A DNA stretch of 64,000 nt from JANRLF01 sp033762815 (lineage in GTDB: Bacteria > Bacteroidota > Bacteroidia > Chitinophagales > CAIOSU01): assembly GCA_033762815.1 (NCBI GenBank), contig JANRLF010000001.1, positions 364,163 to 428,162 of the forward strand, read 5' to 3'. A model generated the notes under the pieces. The model saw only the letters and a program-made list of their open reading frames with translations, had not been told where the DNA came from and searched no databases. Made by a program: the position numbers and the translations under genes. Positions 1-8,916 of the stretch are shown here, in pieces. Positions within the stretch are counted from its first letter, which is position 1. Each line of letters starts with the position of its first letter.

Positions 1-174
1 CTCCGTCTAATGCTGATAGGGATAAGCCTAAACAGTTTCTATTACTATTGGTATATGCATTGGTTTACAGTGGTGTTGGTGGTTTCCTGCGTGGCATTTA
101 TACTATTCGCCTTATGGTTTACGTTGTCATGGTTGTTTGATAAACAATGGTTTCCAGAAGCTATACGTAAGTAA
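1..174 (+). CDS. C-terminal end of a membrane protein (partial)
   Basis: The frame is open from base 1 to a TAA at 172-174, giving 57 residues that enter from outside the window. The sequence is very hydrophobic and aromatic (WYMHWFTVVLVVSCVAFILF), consistent with one or two membrane helices, and ends in a short charged tail (DKQWFPEAIRK). The start lies upstream, so the family cannot be named. It reads toward the cold-shock gene, about 130 bp away. Confidence 0.55.
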   Translation, partial: LRLMLIGISLNSFYYYWYMHWFTVVLVVSCVAFILFALWFTLSWLFDKQWFPEAIRK

Positions 175-243
175 GGTGTTCAAAATTTGAGTACTATACT
201 TTAGGAAAAATATTTTTTTTGTCGAAAACTTGTGCTTTGCGTT

Positions 244-273
244 TTCTGCTGTCGCCAATTAATTTTAACTTTG
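244..273 (+). promoter_or_regulatory. Possible Bacteroidota promoter of the cold-shock gene
   Basis: TAACTTTG at 266-273 matches the Bacteroidota -7 element TAnnTTTG. The position 19 bp upstream is T-rich (TTTTC) rather than a clean TTG. It lies about 35 bp before the cold-shock start codon. Confidence 0.25.
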
Positions 274-308
274 CTATCTAACTTATAATTCTCTTACAAT
301 TTTTTAAA

Positions 309-497
309 ATGAAAACAGGAACAGTAAAATTTTTCAATGAATCAAAAGGCTTCGGTTTCATCGTATCTGAAACCGGCCAAGACATTTTCGTACACGTTTC
401 CGGCCTGGTTGACAAAGTTAACCAAGGAGACAAAGTAACCTATGAAGTGACCGAAGGCAGGAAAGGATTGAACGCAATCAATGTGAAATTGGCTTAA
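309..497 (+). CDS. Cold-shock domain protein (CspA family)
   Basis: A 62-residue single cold-shock domain (five-stranded OB fold) that binds single-stranded RNA/DNA and acts as an RNA chaperone in the cytoplasm. RNP1 is KGFGFIVS at residues 13-20 and RNP2 is DIFVHVS at 25-31; both carry the aromatic residues that stack on bases. The length is slightly below the usual 65-70 residues. It is monocistronic, with a T-rich upstream region and a strong terminator just after the stop. Several paralogues per genome are usual, so the exact paralogue cannot be named. Confidence 0.93.
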   Translation: MKTGTVKFFNESKGFGFIVSETGQDIFVHVSGLVDKVNQGDKVTYEVTEGRKGLNAINVKLA

Positions 498-520
498 TCA
501 TAGCAATTACCGAAAAGTAT

Positions 521-552
521 AAAACCCCGGGCTGTATGTTCGGGGTTTTTTA
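521..552 (+). terminator. Rho-independent terminator of the cold-shock gene
   Basis: AAAACCCCG and CGGGGTTTTTT form a G/C-rich stem with A/T extension around a loop of about 10 nt, followed by a T run. It begins 24 bp after the stop codon. Confidence 0.85.
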
Positions 553-613
553 TTTGGCTGAATCCACTGATTTTCAACCTTCCACTTAAATAGCTTACCA
601 CGGTAATGGCACC

Positions 614-643
614 TTGTAAATTCGGAACTAATTGTCATATTTG
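614..643 (+). promoter_or_regulatory. Candidate promoter of the amino-acid permease
   Basis: TTG at 614-616, 19 bp spacer, then CATATTTG at 636-643 fits the Bacteroidota TTG-N19-TAnnTTTG pattern with one mismatch. It is about 43 bp before the ATG. Confidence 0.35.
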
Positions 644-685
644 TACTTGCTTAACATTGAGCTAGTCTATACGTAACAATCCCTA

Positions 686-2140
686 ATGTCAGCACTTACA
701 AAAAAGAAAAGCATAGCCCGTTTATTGGCCGAAGCAGGTTCGGGCGAAAACAAATTACATAGAACATTAGGAGCATTTGGTTTGATAGCACTAGGCATAG
801 GTGCCATTATTGGAGCCGGTTTGTTTTCCATCACTGGAGCCGCCGCGGGCTATCATGCAGGCCCTGCCGTTACCATCAGCTTTGTAATAGCGGCGGTTGG
901 TTGTGCTTTTGCGGGGCTTTGTTATGCAGAATTTGCTTCAATGATTCCGGTGGCAGGTAGTGCCTATACCTATTCCTACGCCACTATGGGGCGTTTCGTG
1001 GCATGGATTATCGGTTGGGATTTAGTGTTGGAGTATGCCGTGGGTGGTGCAACGGTAGCTATCAGTTGGTCAAGGTACTTAGTTAAGTTGTTGGCCTATC
1101 AAGGTTTGGAAATCCCCGCACAGTTTACCATGTCCCCATTTGATACCGCGACCTTGGCCGATGGGAGCATAGTGACAGGGATCATCAATTTTCCTGCCGT
1201 TATCATTATCATTTTGGTGTCGCTTTTATTGGTTAAGGGTACGCAAGAATCGGCCTTGGTCAATTCATTAATCGTGTTGCTTAAAGTGGCCGTGGTACTC
1301 ATATTTATATTTTTGGGCTGGTCTTATATCAATCCCGCTAACTATGACCCCTATATTGTGCCCAATAAGGGGGAATTTGGTGATTTCGGCTGGAGCGGTA
1401 TTTTGCGTGCTTCAGGAATTATTTTCTTTGCCTATATAGGCTTCGATGCGGTTTCTACAGCTGCACAGGAGGCAAAGAACCCTAAGCGCGACATGCCTAT
1501 CGGCATTTTGGTATCATTGGGAATATGTACCGTGTTGTATATCCTTTTTGCCCACGTTATGACTGGCCTTGCCCATTATACCGAATTCCAAGGGCAGGAT
1601 GGTATAGCTCCCGTTGCCGTGGCTATTGAACACACTCCATTCAAGTGGTTGAACCAGGCCATTATATTGGCCATCTTGGCAGGTTATTCTTCCGTAATAT
1701 TGGTTATGCTGATGGGCCAGTCGAGGGTGTTCTTTTCCATGTCGAAAGATGCCCTGCTGCCTTCCGTCTTCTCTGACGTGCACAGTAAGTTTAAAACCCC
1801 GTGGAAGTCAAGCCTTATTATTATGGTCTTCGTTTCTTTGTTCGCTGGTTTTGTGCCTGCACGGGTAGTGGGCGAAATGACCAGTATAGGTACCCTATTT
1901 GCATTTGTGCTGGTATGCGCTGGCATCATTATTTTACGATATGCCCAACCGAATGCCCCCCGTGCCTTTCGTACGCCTTTGGTACCTTTGGTGCCCATAT
2001 TGGGTATTGCCTCCTGTTTATTGATGATGCTTGCTTTACCTTACGATACCTGGTTAAGGCTGGTGATATGGATGGCGATAGGAATTGCCATCTATTTTAG
2101 CTACGGCCATCCTCGCACGGAATCGGTACAGCATGATTAA
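686..2140 (+). CDS. APC-superfamily amino acid permease (CAT type)
   Basis: A 484-residue polytopic inner-membrane protein of the amino acid-polyamine-organocation superfamily (LeuT fold, about 12 helices), which imports amino acids using an ion gradient. The helix-1 substrate/ion signature GAIIGAGLFSITG lies at about residues 39-51, after a charged cytoplasmic N-terminus. The helix 6-8 region FFAYIGFDAVSTAAQEAKNPKRDMPIGI is typical of cationic amino acid transporters (YfnA/CAT group). The substrate cannot be read from sequence. It has its own promoter-like site and is followed after 80 bp by rpsU. Confidence 0.9.
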   Translation: MSALTKKKSIARLLAEAGSGENKLHRTLGAFGLIALGIGAIIGAGLFSITGAAAGYHAGPAVTISFVIAAVGCAFAGLCYAEFASMIPVAGSAYTYSYATMGRFVAWIIGWDLVLEYAVGGATVAISWSRYLVKLLAYQGLEIPAQFTMSPFDTATLADGSIVTGIINFPAVIIIILVSLLLVKGTQESALVNSLIVLLKVAVVLIFIFLGWSYINPANYDPYIVPNKGEFGDFGWSGILRASGIIFFAYIGFDAVSTAAQEAKNPKRDMPIGILVSLGICTVLYILFAHVMTGLAHYTEFQGQDGIAPVAVAIEHTPFKWLNQAIILAILAGYSSVILVMLMGQSRVFFSMSKDALLPSVFSDVHSKFKTPWKSSLIIMVFVSLFAGFVPARVVGEMTSIGTLFAFVLVCAGIIILRYAQPNAPRAFRTPLVPLVPILGIASCLLMMLALPYDTWLRLVIWMAIGIAIYFSYGHPRTESVQHD

Positions 2141-2158
2141 TATTTTATCGATTTCTAC

Positions 2159-2188
2159 TTGCCTATTGCTGAAAAACATTTATCTTTG
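2159..2188 (+). promoter_or_regulatory. Promoter of rpsU-xerC-hpf
   Basis: TTG at 2159-2161, exactly 19 bp, then TATCTTTG at 2181-2188. This is a full match to the Bacteroidota sigma-factor consensus TTG-N19-TAnnTTTG, 36 bp before the rpsU start codon. Confidence 0.55.
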
Positions 2189-2223
2189 CATTTCCGTAAA
2201 AAGAACAGAAAACCAAATACTAC

Positions 2224-2427
2224 ATGCTCATCATTGATACAGGCGACGGCGATAGCATCGATAAAGCACTGAAAAAGTACAAGAAGAAGTTTGAAAAGGC
2301 TGGTATCCTGCGCGAATTGCGCAGCCGCCAAGCTTTTACAAAACCTTCCGTTAAAAGAAGGGGCGAAATTCTTCGTGCTGCCTATAAGCAAGAGCTGATT
2401 CGCACTGGAAAAATTACTGTTCAGTAA
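2224..2427 (+). CDS. rpsU: 30S ribosomal protein bS21
   Basis: A 67-residue basic protein of the small ribosomal subunit, located near the anti-Shine-Dalgarno end of 16S rRNA and involved in initiation. The bS21 pattern is clear: an early acidic stretch with DSIDKALKKYKKKFEKAG, then RELRSRQAFTKPSVKRR. It heads the group rpsU-xerC-hpf, which in many Bacteroidota lies directly upstream of the tuf cluster; here that cluster is 25 kb away. Confidence 0.95.
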   Translation: MLIIDTGDGDSIDKALKKYKKKFEKAGILRELRSRQAFTKPSVKRRGEILRAAYKQELIRTGKITVQ

Positions 2428-2491
2428 TTTCCTGAAAATACCCTCATTTTAGCTTGACAATATCCTAGATATTGCTTTCTTTAGATGTCTT

Positions 2492-3370
2492 ATGCATCTG
2501 GAAAGCTTTCTCAATTACCTTCGATTCGAGAAGCGGTATTCCCCGCATACCCTGCTTTCGTACCAAAACGATTTGGAGCAGTTTTCCCTTTTCCTATCCA
2601 GCACCTTCGAAATAGCGGATGCCAAGGATGTGAGCCACACTTATATCCGCTCATGGATGGCTTCGCTAATGGAAGATGGTATTACGCCTAGAAGTATCAA
2701 TAGGAAGCTTTCTGCCCTAAAATCGTACTATAAATTCCTCATCAAAAGGGGAGAAGTGCTGAAGGATCCAACGTTAAAAATCGTTAGCCCCAAAACAAAG
2801 AAGCGCCTTCCGACGTATGTAGAAGAAGAGAAGATGCAGCAATTGTTTTTCGGTATTGAATTTGAGGAAGGATTTAGTGGCAGCCGCGATAAAATGCTAC
2901 TTGAACTGCTTTATGGTACTGGCATGCGGCGGGCCGAGCTAATGAACCTGAAATTGACCGATATCAATTTGGGGCAAAAGCTCATAAAAGTATTAGGTAA
3001 AGGCAATAAGGAACGCCTGATACCTTATAATACGCAACTGGAAGAAAGCCTGAAGGGGTATCTAGAACAGTTGCACCTTACTTTCCCTACCTGTGAGTGG
3101 TTGATATGCAACGACAAGGGAGGGAAAATGATGCCAGAAGCCATATATCGCACCGTAAAGAAATACCTTTCAATGGTAACTACTATTGAAAAGCGTAGCC
3201 CGCATGTGTTGCGACATACTTTTGCGACCCACCTGAGTAACAATGGAGCCGAACTGAATGCCGTAAAGGAATTATTGGGGCATAGTAGTTTGGCAGCCAC
3301 CCAAGTATATACCCACAACAATATTGACAAGTTGAAAGATATTTTTAAACAATCACATCCAAAAGCTTAA
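2492..3370 (+). CDS. xerC: Tyrosine recombinase XerC-like
   Basis: A 292-residue site-specific recombinase of the phage-integrase family, most likely the chromosomal XerC/XerD type that resolves chromosome dimers at dif with FtsK. Residues 1-90 form the SAM-like core-binding domain; the catalytic domain follows. All six catalytic residues are present: R146 (GTGMRRAE), K170 (LGKGNKERLIP), H238 and R241 (HVLRHTF), H264 (LGHSS) and Y273 (QVYTH). The length and the position between rpsU and hpf point to the housekeeping enzyme rather than a mobile-element integrase. Confidence 0.88.
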   Translation: MHLESFLNYLRFEKRYSPHTLLSYQNDLEQFSLFLSSTFEIADAKDVSHTYIRSWMASLMEDGITPRSINRKLSALKSYYKFLIKRGEVLKDPTLKIVSPKTKKRLPTYVEEEKMQQLFFGIEFEEGFSGSRDKMLLELLYGTGMRRAELMNLKLTDINLGQKLIKVLGKGNKERLIPYNTQLEESLKGYLEQLHLTFPTCEWLICNDKGGKMMPEAIYRTVKKYLSMVTTIEKRSPHVLRHTFATHLSNNGAELNAVKELLGHSSLAATQVYTHNNIDKLKDIFKQSHPKA

Positions 3371-3373
3371 GTT

Positions 3374-3676
3374 ATGGACGTACAAATTCAATCAATCCAC
3401 TTTGATGCCGATGTTAAACTGCTTGACTTTACCAAGAAAAAAGTAAGCAAGTTGAACCAGTATTTTGATAAAATTATTGATGCCAATGTGTATTTCAAGT
3501 TGGATGATAATAGTTCGCAGGTGCGCGAGAAAGTAACGCACATTAAGGTAAATATTCCTGGTAACACCTTATATGCCAGCGAAACCAGTCTTACGTTTGA
3601 GGAGGCCGTTGACAATGCGGTGGAGGCATTGAGCCGCCAGCTCAAAAAACATAAAGAGAAAGCTAAGAATAGCTGA
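3374..3676 (+). CDS. hpf: Ribosome hibernation-promoting factor (HPF/RaiA family)
   Basis: A 100-residue short-form hibernation factor that binds the 30S decoding centre and inactivates ribosomes in stationary phase or stress. The fold is visible as MDVQIQSIHFDADVKLLDFTKKKVSKL followed by the basic C-terminal helix EAVDNAVEALSRQLKKHKEKAK. It lies 3 bp after the xerC stop, so the two are translated from one message, and a terminator follows. The long-form dimerisation domain is absent. Confidence 0.92.
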   Translation: MDVQIQSIHFDADVKLLDFTKKKVSKLNQYFDKIIDANVYFKLDDNSSQVREKVTHIKVNIPGNTLYASETSLTFEEAVDNAVEALSRQLKKHKEKAKNS

Positions 3677-3688
3677 ATATCCAATTTG

Positions 3689-3712
3689 AAGCCCCGCACT
3701 GCGGGGTTTCTT
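3689..3712 (+). terminator. Terminator after hpf
   Basis: GCCCCGCA-CT-GCGGGGTTTCTT forms a compact G/C stem followed by T-rich sequence. It sits in the narrow convergent gap between hpf and the minus-strand channel gene and touches the stop codon of the latter. Confidence 0.75.
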
Positions 3713-4853
3713 ATTTATCGGGGGCACGATGGTTTTGATCCCGGAAATTTTTCCTCGTTACTGCTAGTAAGGGTTCCAGGGATTCAGGAGCCAGTGCAAT
3801 TTTGGTATAGGGAATGGATGAATATTCGGTCCTTAAGTATTCCAATAACTTTTCACGAATGTAAACCCTCAAATCCCATAATGCGGATGCATTACCTGCA
3901 CTCATTAAGGCACGTAACTCTACCGTGCCATCTTTCGACATATCCGTTACTTGTAAGGCATTGACTTCCTTGTCCCATAAGGGGCTGGCACTAAGCAGGC
4001 GGGTCAATTCTGCCCTTACCGCTTCCACAGGTACTTCTACACTTGTATAAATGAACACGGTTCCCATCAGTGCTGCTGTGCTGTGGGTCCAGTTCTGGAA
4101 AGGGTTTTCTATGAACCAAGTGGTGGGAACTATCATTCTCCGTTTGTCCCATATTGCCACTACCACATGGGTTAGGTTAATTTCCTGTATACGGCCAAAT
4201 TCGCCTTCAATAATCACTACGTCGTCAATGCGTATGGGTTGGGTAAATGCAATCTGTAAACCAGCGAGTATGGTACCTATTACCCTTTGTGCAGCCAAGC
4301 CCAAAACAATGCCCGCTATACCCGCGGAGGCTAGTAAGCTCATGCCAATTTCCCTGATGCGTTCAAAAGTCATAAGGCCAATCCCTACTGAGACGATACA
4401 GATTAACACAATGACAATGTTTTCGATCACCTCAAATTGGGTGTACACCTTCCGGGCCATTAGATTATCAGCGGTGCGGATATCATAGCGGTGTACCACC
4501 ACTACTTTTACCACGGCAACTATTTTGATCAATAGCCAAGCTACGGCAGCTATGTTCGTTAAGGCGGCTATATGCTGTACCCTTCTCTGGATATCACTTT
4601 CAAGGCCCATAAATGGAACGGATGCGGTAAGGGTGATTACCGCTATCAACAATCTTGATGGTGCGGCCATTTTATCCACAATGGCCTTCAATGTTACCGA
4701 TTGCCGCCTTTTTGCGATTCTTTTTAGCAAATAAAAGAACAGCATGTGCAAGGCCAATGCCACTACCAATGCCCCTGCGGCACCTAAAAGTCTCAAAAGG
4801 GGGTCGTCAGTAGCAAAAATGGGGGACAAGGTATTGCCTACTGTATTTTCCAT
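3711..4853 (-). CDS. Mechanosensitive ion channel, MscS family
   Basis: A 380-residue inner-membrane protein. About five hydrophobic segments cover residues 15-180. The pore helix region GMSLLASAGIAGIVLGLAAQRVIG and the following beta domain (FTQPIRIDDVVIIEGEFGRIQEINLTHVVV) are the MscS signature. The family opens on membrane tension and releases solutes during hypo-osmotic shock. It starts 9 bp after the stop of the trehalose synthase/phosphatase gene, so the two are probably one transcript: one product makes an osmolyte and the other could let solutes out. That functional link is inference. Confidence 0.9.
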   Translation of the reverse strand: MENTVGNTLSPIFATDDPLLRLLGAAGALVVALALHMLFFYLLKRIAKRRQSVTLKAIVDKMAAPSRLLIAVITLTASVPFMGLESDIQRRVQHIAALTNIAAVAWLLIKIVAVVKVVVVHRYDIRTADNLMARKVYTQFEVIENIVIVLICIVSVGIGLMTFERIREIGMSLLASAGIAGIVLGLAAQRVIGTILAGLQIAFTQPIRIDDVVIIEGEFGRIQEINLTHVVVAIWDKRRMIVPTTWFIENPFQNWTHSTAALMGTVFIYTSVEVPVEAVRAELTRLLSASPLWDKEVNALQVTDMSKDGTVELRALMSAGNASALWDLRVYIREKLLEYLRTEYSSIPYTKIALAPESLEPLLAVTRKNFRDQNHRAPDK

Positions 4854-4862
4854 TATATTATT

Positions 4863-7112
4863 TTAAATCACTCTTCTTCTTTGGTAAACCAGTTGCCTGC
4901 CCTCCATCTTCTTCTTTGGCAGGCTCACCGAAAAAGGGTTCGGCTTCAAAGCCGAAAGGAGTTTGCGGGTTTCTTTCCATGATGGTATCCTATGCTTTGC
5001 CACACTTTCCTGCGTACCCACTTTAATACTGTAAGCGTGTTGCGGAAGCACTTCAAAAATATCTTCATCCGTGCGGTCATCACCTAGGGCAATAATAAAG
5101 TCCCATTTCTCGCGGTTGAGCCACATTTTTGATGTGGTTCCCTTATCCACTCCCGAAATTTTTACCTCTATTACCTTGTTGCCGTTCAGAATTTCCAAAT
5201 TGCGCTTTGAACACTTATACACCAAGGTATTCAGCAGTTGAAATGCCCTAAGGTCTGCAATCCAAGGGTCACTTTTCCGATAATGCCAGGCCAAGGAATA
5301 GGCTTTTTCTTCAATGAATGCCCCAGGCGTTTTATCGGCAAAGGCTTGCATGGTTTCGGCTATTTCCGGTTTCCAATCGTTTTTGAGCTTTTTCACCTGT
5401 TTCCAGTTGCCTTCTTCCCTAATCCAAATGCCGTGCTCAGCAATGATTTCCAAGCCCCCTATATGGCCAAACCATCTATCGAGTGTGATGTGGTCGCGGC
5501 CTGAAATAATTACCGTTTTTGTGGATGGGTCTTTGCACAGGTTGGTCAGCATGTCCAGTAATTCCGCGTCAGGATTAGCTTGTTCAGGGGTTTTGGCGAA
5601 AGGCACCAAGGTGCCATCATAATCCAACAATAGCAATCTGGTTTTTGAGGCGGAAAAGTGCTCGGCTATTTCACGGGTTTCCTTGCCGTTGATGGTTTTG
5701 CCTTCCAATTCTACCTGTTTCTGCCTAATGCTATTAAGCTGAAGTATAAAGTCATTGGCCCAGCGCTGGACTGATTGTTTGGCTACCTGCTTTTGTAACG
5801 ATTTTATTCTTTCAGCTTGTTCCGCTTCAGGCATTGCTATGGCTGTATTCATGGCCTGCACGATATCGCTAATACTGTTTGGATTGATAATCAGAGCATC
5901 GCTCAATTCAATGGCTGCCCCCGCCATTTCGCTCAGTATCAATACGCCGTTAGCATCTGTTTTGCTAGCCACATATTCCTTAGCTACTAAGTTCATACCG
6001 TCCCTTAGCGGCGTTACCAAGCCTATATCCGCGGTATGGTACAGTGCGGCCAGTTCTTCAAACGGTAATGAACGGTAATAGTAATGTACCGGTATCCAGT
6101 TCATAGTGGCATGTTTGCCATTGATATTGCCCACCAACTCGTCGATTTCCTCTTTCAAGGATTGGTATTGGTCAACAGAAGAACGTGAAGGCACCACTAG
6201 CATTAAAAACTGTACTTTTTCCCTGTGCTGGGGAAATTCGGTCAATAACTGGTCAAAAGCTTTCAACCGCTGCACAATGCCTTTGCTATAATCCAGCCTA
6301 TCCACTGAAAGGATAAGTTTCATGCCCTGGAAGCGTTTCTTGAAATGGGCAACATGTTCCTTTACCTTGGGCAGGTGGATTGCTTCATGGAATTTCTCGT
6401 AATTGATGCCCATCGGGAAACTATCAATGTGTACACTCCGTTTTCCCAGATTGATTTCCCCGAGTTTGGAATCATAGCCTGCTATCCTATTGGCGGCACT
6501 GATAAAATGCCGCATATACTCATAAGTATGAAAGCCTACCAAGTCGGCCCCAAACATGCCTTCCAGTAACTCTTTACGCCAAGGCAGGGTACGGAACAGC
6601 TCATAAGATGGAAAGGGGATATGCAGGAAAAAGCCAATTTCATTATGTGGTAATGCTTCTCGCAGTAATCCAGGCAATAACATTAAATGGTAGTCTTGTA
6701 CCCAGATAATGTCATCGGGTTGGGCTACTTCCAATACTTTTTTGCAAAAGAGCTTGTTTACTGCTTTGTAGCGTTTCCAAGTATGTTCATCATACTCCAC
6801 ATACTCGTTGAAGTAGTGAAAAAGGGGCCAAATGGTTTTGTTGCTAAAGCGCTCATAAAACATTTCCTGATCTTCCTGAGAAAGAAATACCGGATGAATG
6901 TTGTTTTTCCCCAATTCGGTCGTAATCAGTTCCTGTGTTTCTTTTTGGCCGGAAAAGATACCAGGCCAGCCAATCCAATGTTTTTCCAAATCAATAGTCA
7001 GTGAATCGAGGCCTGTTGCCAACCCTCCTTCGCTTTGCTCGTACATTAACTCCTGCTCCTGAAGCTTGACCCTTATCGGAAGTCGGTTCGCTACAATCAA
7101 TAACCTACTCAT
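4863..7112 (-). CDS. Bifunctional trehalose-6-phosphate synthase/phosphatase (OtsA-OtsB fusion)
   Basis: About 749 residues. The N-terminal GT20 domain joins UDP-glucose to glucose-6-phosphate and the C-terminal HAD domain removes the phosphate to give trehalose, an osmo- and desiccation protectant. GT20 motifs counted from the upstream Met: VQDYHLMLLP (144-153), HIPFPS (170-175), DRLDYSKGI (277-285) and RDGMNLVAKEY (376-386). The HAD domain has motif I DYDGT (503-507), VIISGR and GDDRTDED. An ATG six codons upstream (7130) is also possible; the start at 7112 (MSRLLIVANRLP) fits the family. Upstream, 7113-7334 holds no gene. Confidence 0.93.
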   Translation of the reverse strand: MSRLLIVANRLPIRVKLQEQELMYEQSEGGLATGLDSLTIDLEKHWIGWPGIFSGQKETQELITTELGKNNIHPVFLSQEDQEMFYERFSNKTIWPLFHYFNEYVEYDEHTWKRYKAVNKLFCKKVLEVAQPDDIIWVQDYHLMLLPGLLREALPHNEIGFFLHIPFPSYELFRTLPWRKELLEGMFGADLVGFHTYEYMRHFISAANRIAGYDSKLGEINLGKRSVHIDSFPMGINYEKFHEAIHLPKVKEHVAHFKKRFQGMKLILSVDRLDYSKGIVQRLKAFDQLLTEFPQHREKVQFLMLVVPSRSSVDQYQSLKEEIDELVGNINGKHATMNWIPVHYYYRSLPFEELAALYHTADIGLVTPLRDGMNLVAKEYVASKTDANGVLILSEMAGAAIELSDALIINPNSISDIVQAMNTAIAMPEAEQAERIKSLQKQVAKQSVQRWANDFILQLNSIRQKQVELEGKTINGKETREIAEHFSASKTRLLLLDYDGTLVPFAKTPEQANPDAELLDMLTNLCKDPSTKTVIISGRDHITLDRWFGHIGGLEIIAEHGIWIREEGNWKQVKKLKNDWKPEIAETMQAFADKTPGAFIEEKAYSLAWHYRKSDPWIADLRAFQLLNTLVYKCSKRNLEILNGNKVIEVKISGVDKGTTSKMWLNREKWDFIIALGDDRTDEDIFEVLPQHAYSIKVGTQESVAKHRIPSWKETRKLLSALKPNPFSVSLPKKKMEGRQLVYQRRRVI

Positions 7113-7334
7113 AGTGGGGAGATTTTTCAATCAACCCGTGCAATAAGCAATCCAAAAAATAAGGCTAGGGTAGCTTAAGAAACAAAAAAGTATCGAATTA
7201 GGATAAATTTTGTGTCTAAAAAACTGTTTTACAGAAATCTGTATTGATGTTGAAAACTGGGTAATTTAGGATATAAAACTACCCAATATGAAAATTTACA
7301 CAGTCTTGGGGCATTGATTCCCCGCATCATTTAC

Positions 7335-8108
7335 CTATAATATTTTTGCTATTTCGAAGTGCATTCCATCGAGCCTTTCAAAATGGCCGCCCCAATAAAA
7401 ACCATGTTCATGGGCAATGGGTACCAACTCCCTTACACTACCCTTTTGCCCTACCAAAGCGGGCACTGCGCCAAGCTTGTTCCAAGCATAATTGATATCG
7501 AATGCCGAACCAAATGCATGATTGCTTAGCACAGTAGTGCTACCTCTCACAAACCGCGGTACATATGCTCCTTCATAAGTCAGTACCAAATGGAGCAAGC
7601 CAGCATTTTCCCACGCTTGCCAAAGGTTGATTAACTGTTGTGCCGCCTTTTTGTGAAAGTACACATTGGGGCTACCTTTGATGGTGGTAAGTTGCGGCAC
7701 CTTCACCAAAATAATATTGTCTTTTGCCCAATTGTCGGTTACTTGAATATTCTCATAATTATCAGGTAGGGGAGCATGTTTAAAGCTGAACTTACCAAAT
7801 AGCGCCTGCCTTTGACTATTGCTGGTAAGTGGTGCGAAATCTGGTTTTGGTGGCCAATTAGGCCCTGCCTTAGTGTCGTCGCGGTTAACGGTTCCATTGA
7901 AACCCAATTGCATGGCCACCCCATAGCTTTTGTTACCCACTACCCCGTCGGGTTGCAATCCGTGTGCTTGTTGAAAGGCTATAGTGGCTGCTAAAGTTTT
8001 TTCTCCAAAATCGCCATCAGCTTTCCCGAATAAAAAACCTTGCCCAATGAGAAAATGCTGCCATGCCTTTACGTCTTTCCCCGTTGCACCAATTTTAATC
8101 AATTCCAT
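7335..8108 (-). CDS. Peptidoglycan-binding M15-family D-Ala-D-Ala peptidase
   Basis: About 257 residues. An N-terminal PG_binding_1 domain (GATGKDVKAWQHFLIGQGF ... DGVVGNKSYG) is followed by an M15 zinc peptidase domain. The putative zinc ligands are H208 and D215 in SNHAFGSAFD and H261 in GMHFE (numbered from the upstream Met at 8141). No signal peptide is evident, as in many endolysin-like enzymes. It probably trims cell-wall stem peptides; a phage-lysin origin is possible, but no phage genes are nearby. The start at 8108 places the binding domain at the N-terminus; 8141 is the alternative. Confidence 0.8.
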   Translation of the reverse strand: MELIKIGATGKDVKAWQHFLIGQGFLFGKADGDFGEKTLAATIAFQQAHGLQPDGVVGNKSYGVAMQLGFNGTVNRDDTKAGPNWPPKPDFAPLTSNSQRQALFGKFSFKHAPLPDNYENIQVTDNWAKDNIILVKVPQLTTIKGSPNVYFHKKAAQQLINLWQAWENAGLLHLVLTYEGAYVPRFVRGSTTVLSNHAFGSAFDINYAWNKLGAVPALVGQKGSVRELVPIAHEHGFYWGGHFERLDGMHFEIAKIL

Positions 8109-8181
8109 AACTGGTTGTTTGTACCAGTTAAATGTAAGCATTTACTACAATTGTCAAAAAAATTAACTGTTCTTTTTTTAA

Positions 8182-8916
8182 TTATTTTTTCAATAACATG
8201 GATTCCAGTAACATGCAGTTTCTTGGTGCATTAGCATGCCAATCGTTATTGAAATAGGCGAAGCATTGCTTGGGCTTCAATTTCTTCAGCTTTTTTGCCC
8301 AAGTTTCCAATTCCCCGTGGGAGTAATCGTAGTCATACCACTTATCTTTTCCATGAAAACGGAGATAAGCTATATCTGAGGTCAACATTGCATCCTCTGG
8401 AAGTTTATCAGGAGCGGAAACCATACTGAAAGTAACTTTGTATTGGCGCATGATTTCGTAGACTTCTTCATCAAACCAAGAAGTGTGGCGAAACTCGATA
8501 ACATTGATAAACTCTTTGCTAATGCTTTGGCAGAAACCTTCCAGCTTATTGATATCCTTTTTTAGGAAACCGGGCAACTGCCATAGTATAGGCCCCAGTT
8601 TCTCCTTGAGGTGGCTGGCCAAATCATAAATTTTCGCAAGGCTATCATTCAGTTCAGGTCCTTTCACCAGCTTTTTCATGTGAGTAATGTAGCGGCTGCC
8701 TTTAATGGTGAAAAGGAAATGCTTGGGCGTTTGATCATACCAACCTTGAAATGCTTTTACGGTTGGGAGCCGATAGAAACTATTGTTGATTTCCACGGAA
8801 TTGAAACGTTCTGCATAATAGGGCAACCATTTTTTCATGGGCAACTCTTCAGGGTAAAATTGCCCCCGCCAATCTCGATAATGATATCCCGAACAACCCA
8901 AGTATGCCTCCATCAT
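8182..8916 (-). CDS. DUF72 (YecE-like) protein
   Basis: About 244 residues with a TIM-barrel-like fold and no established activity. The N-terminus EAYLGCSGYHYRDWRGQFYPEELP and the later VIEFRHTSWFDEEVYE and YAYFNND-type (CFAYFNNDWHANAPRN) motifs define DUF72. It follows fpg on the same strand. Starting at 8916, its ATG overlaps the fpg TGA as ATGA, suggesting translational coupling; an upstream ATG at 8940 is the alternative. The pairing with a DNA repair glycosylase suggests, but does not prove, a role in nucleic acid maintenance. Confidence 0.85.
   Translation of the reverse strand: MMEAYLGCSGYHYRDWRGQFYPEELPMKKWLPYYAERFNSVEINNSFYRLPTVKAFQGWYDQTPKHFLFTIKGSRYITHMKKLVKGPELNDSLAKIYDLASHLKEKLGPILWQLPGFLKKDINKLEGFCQSISKEFINVIEFRHTSWFDEEVYEIMRQYKVTFSMVSAPDKLPEDAMLTSDIAYLRFHGKDKWYDYDYSHGELETWAKKLKKLKPKQCFAYFNNDWHANAPRNCMLLESMLLKK

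Noticed and set aside
2492..3370. Integrase of a mobile island explaining the 25-kb interval
   Set aside because: Its size, full catalytic set and rpsU/hpf neighbours fit the housekeeping XerC; no attachment repeats or other mobility genes flank the interval.
4051..6569. Several plus-strand open frames opposite the MscS and trehalose genes
   Set aside because: They lie wholly inside well-supported minus-strand genes and show no family features.
7335..8141. Prophage lysin gene marking a phage remnant
   Set aside because: The domain make-up is compatible with a phage lysin, but no holin, structural or integrase genes are nearby and the neighbours are housekeeping genes.
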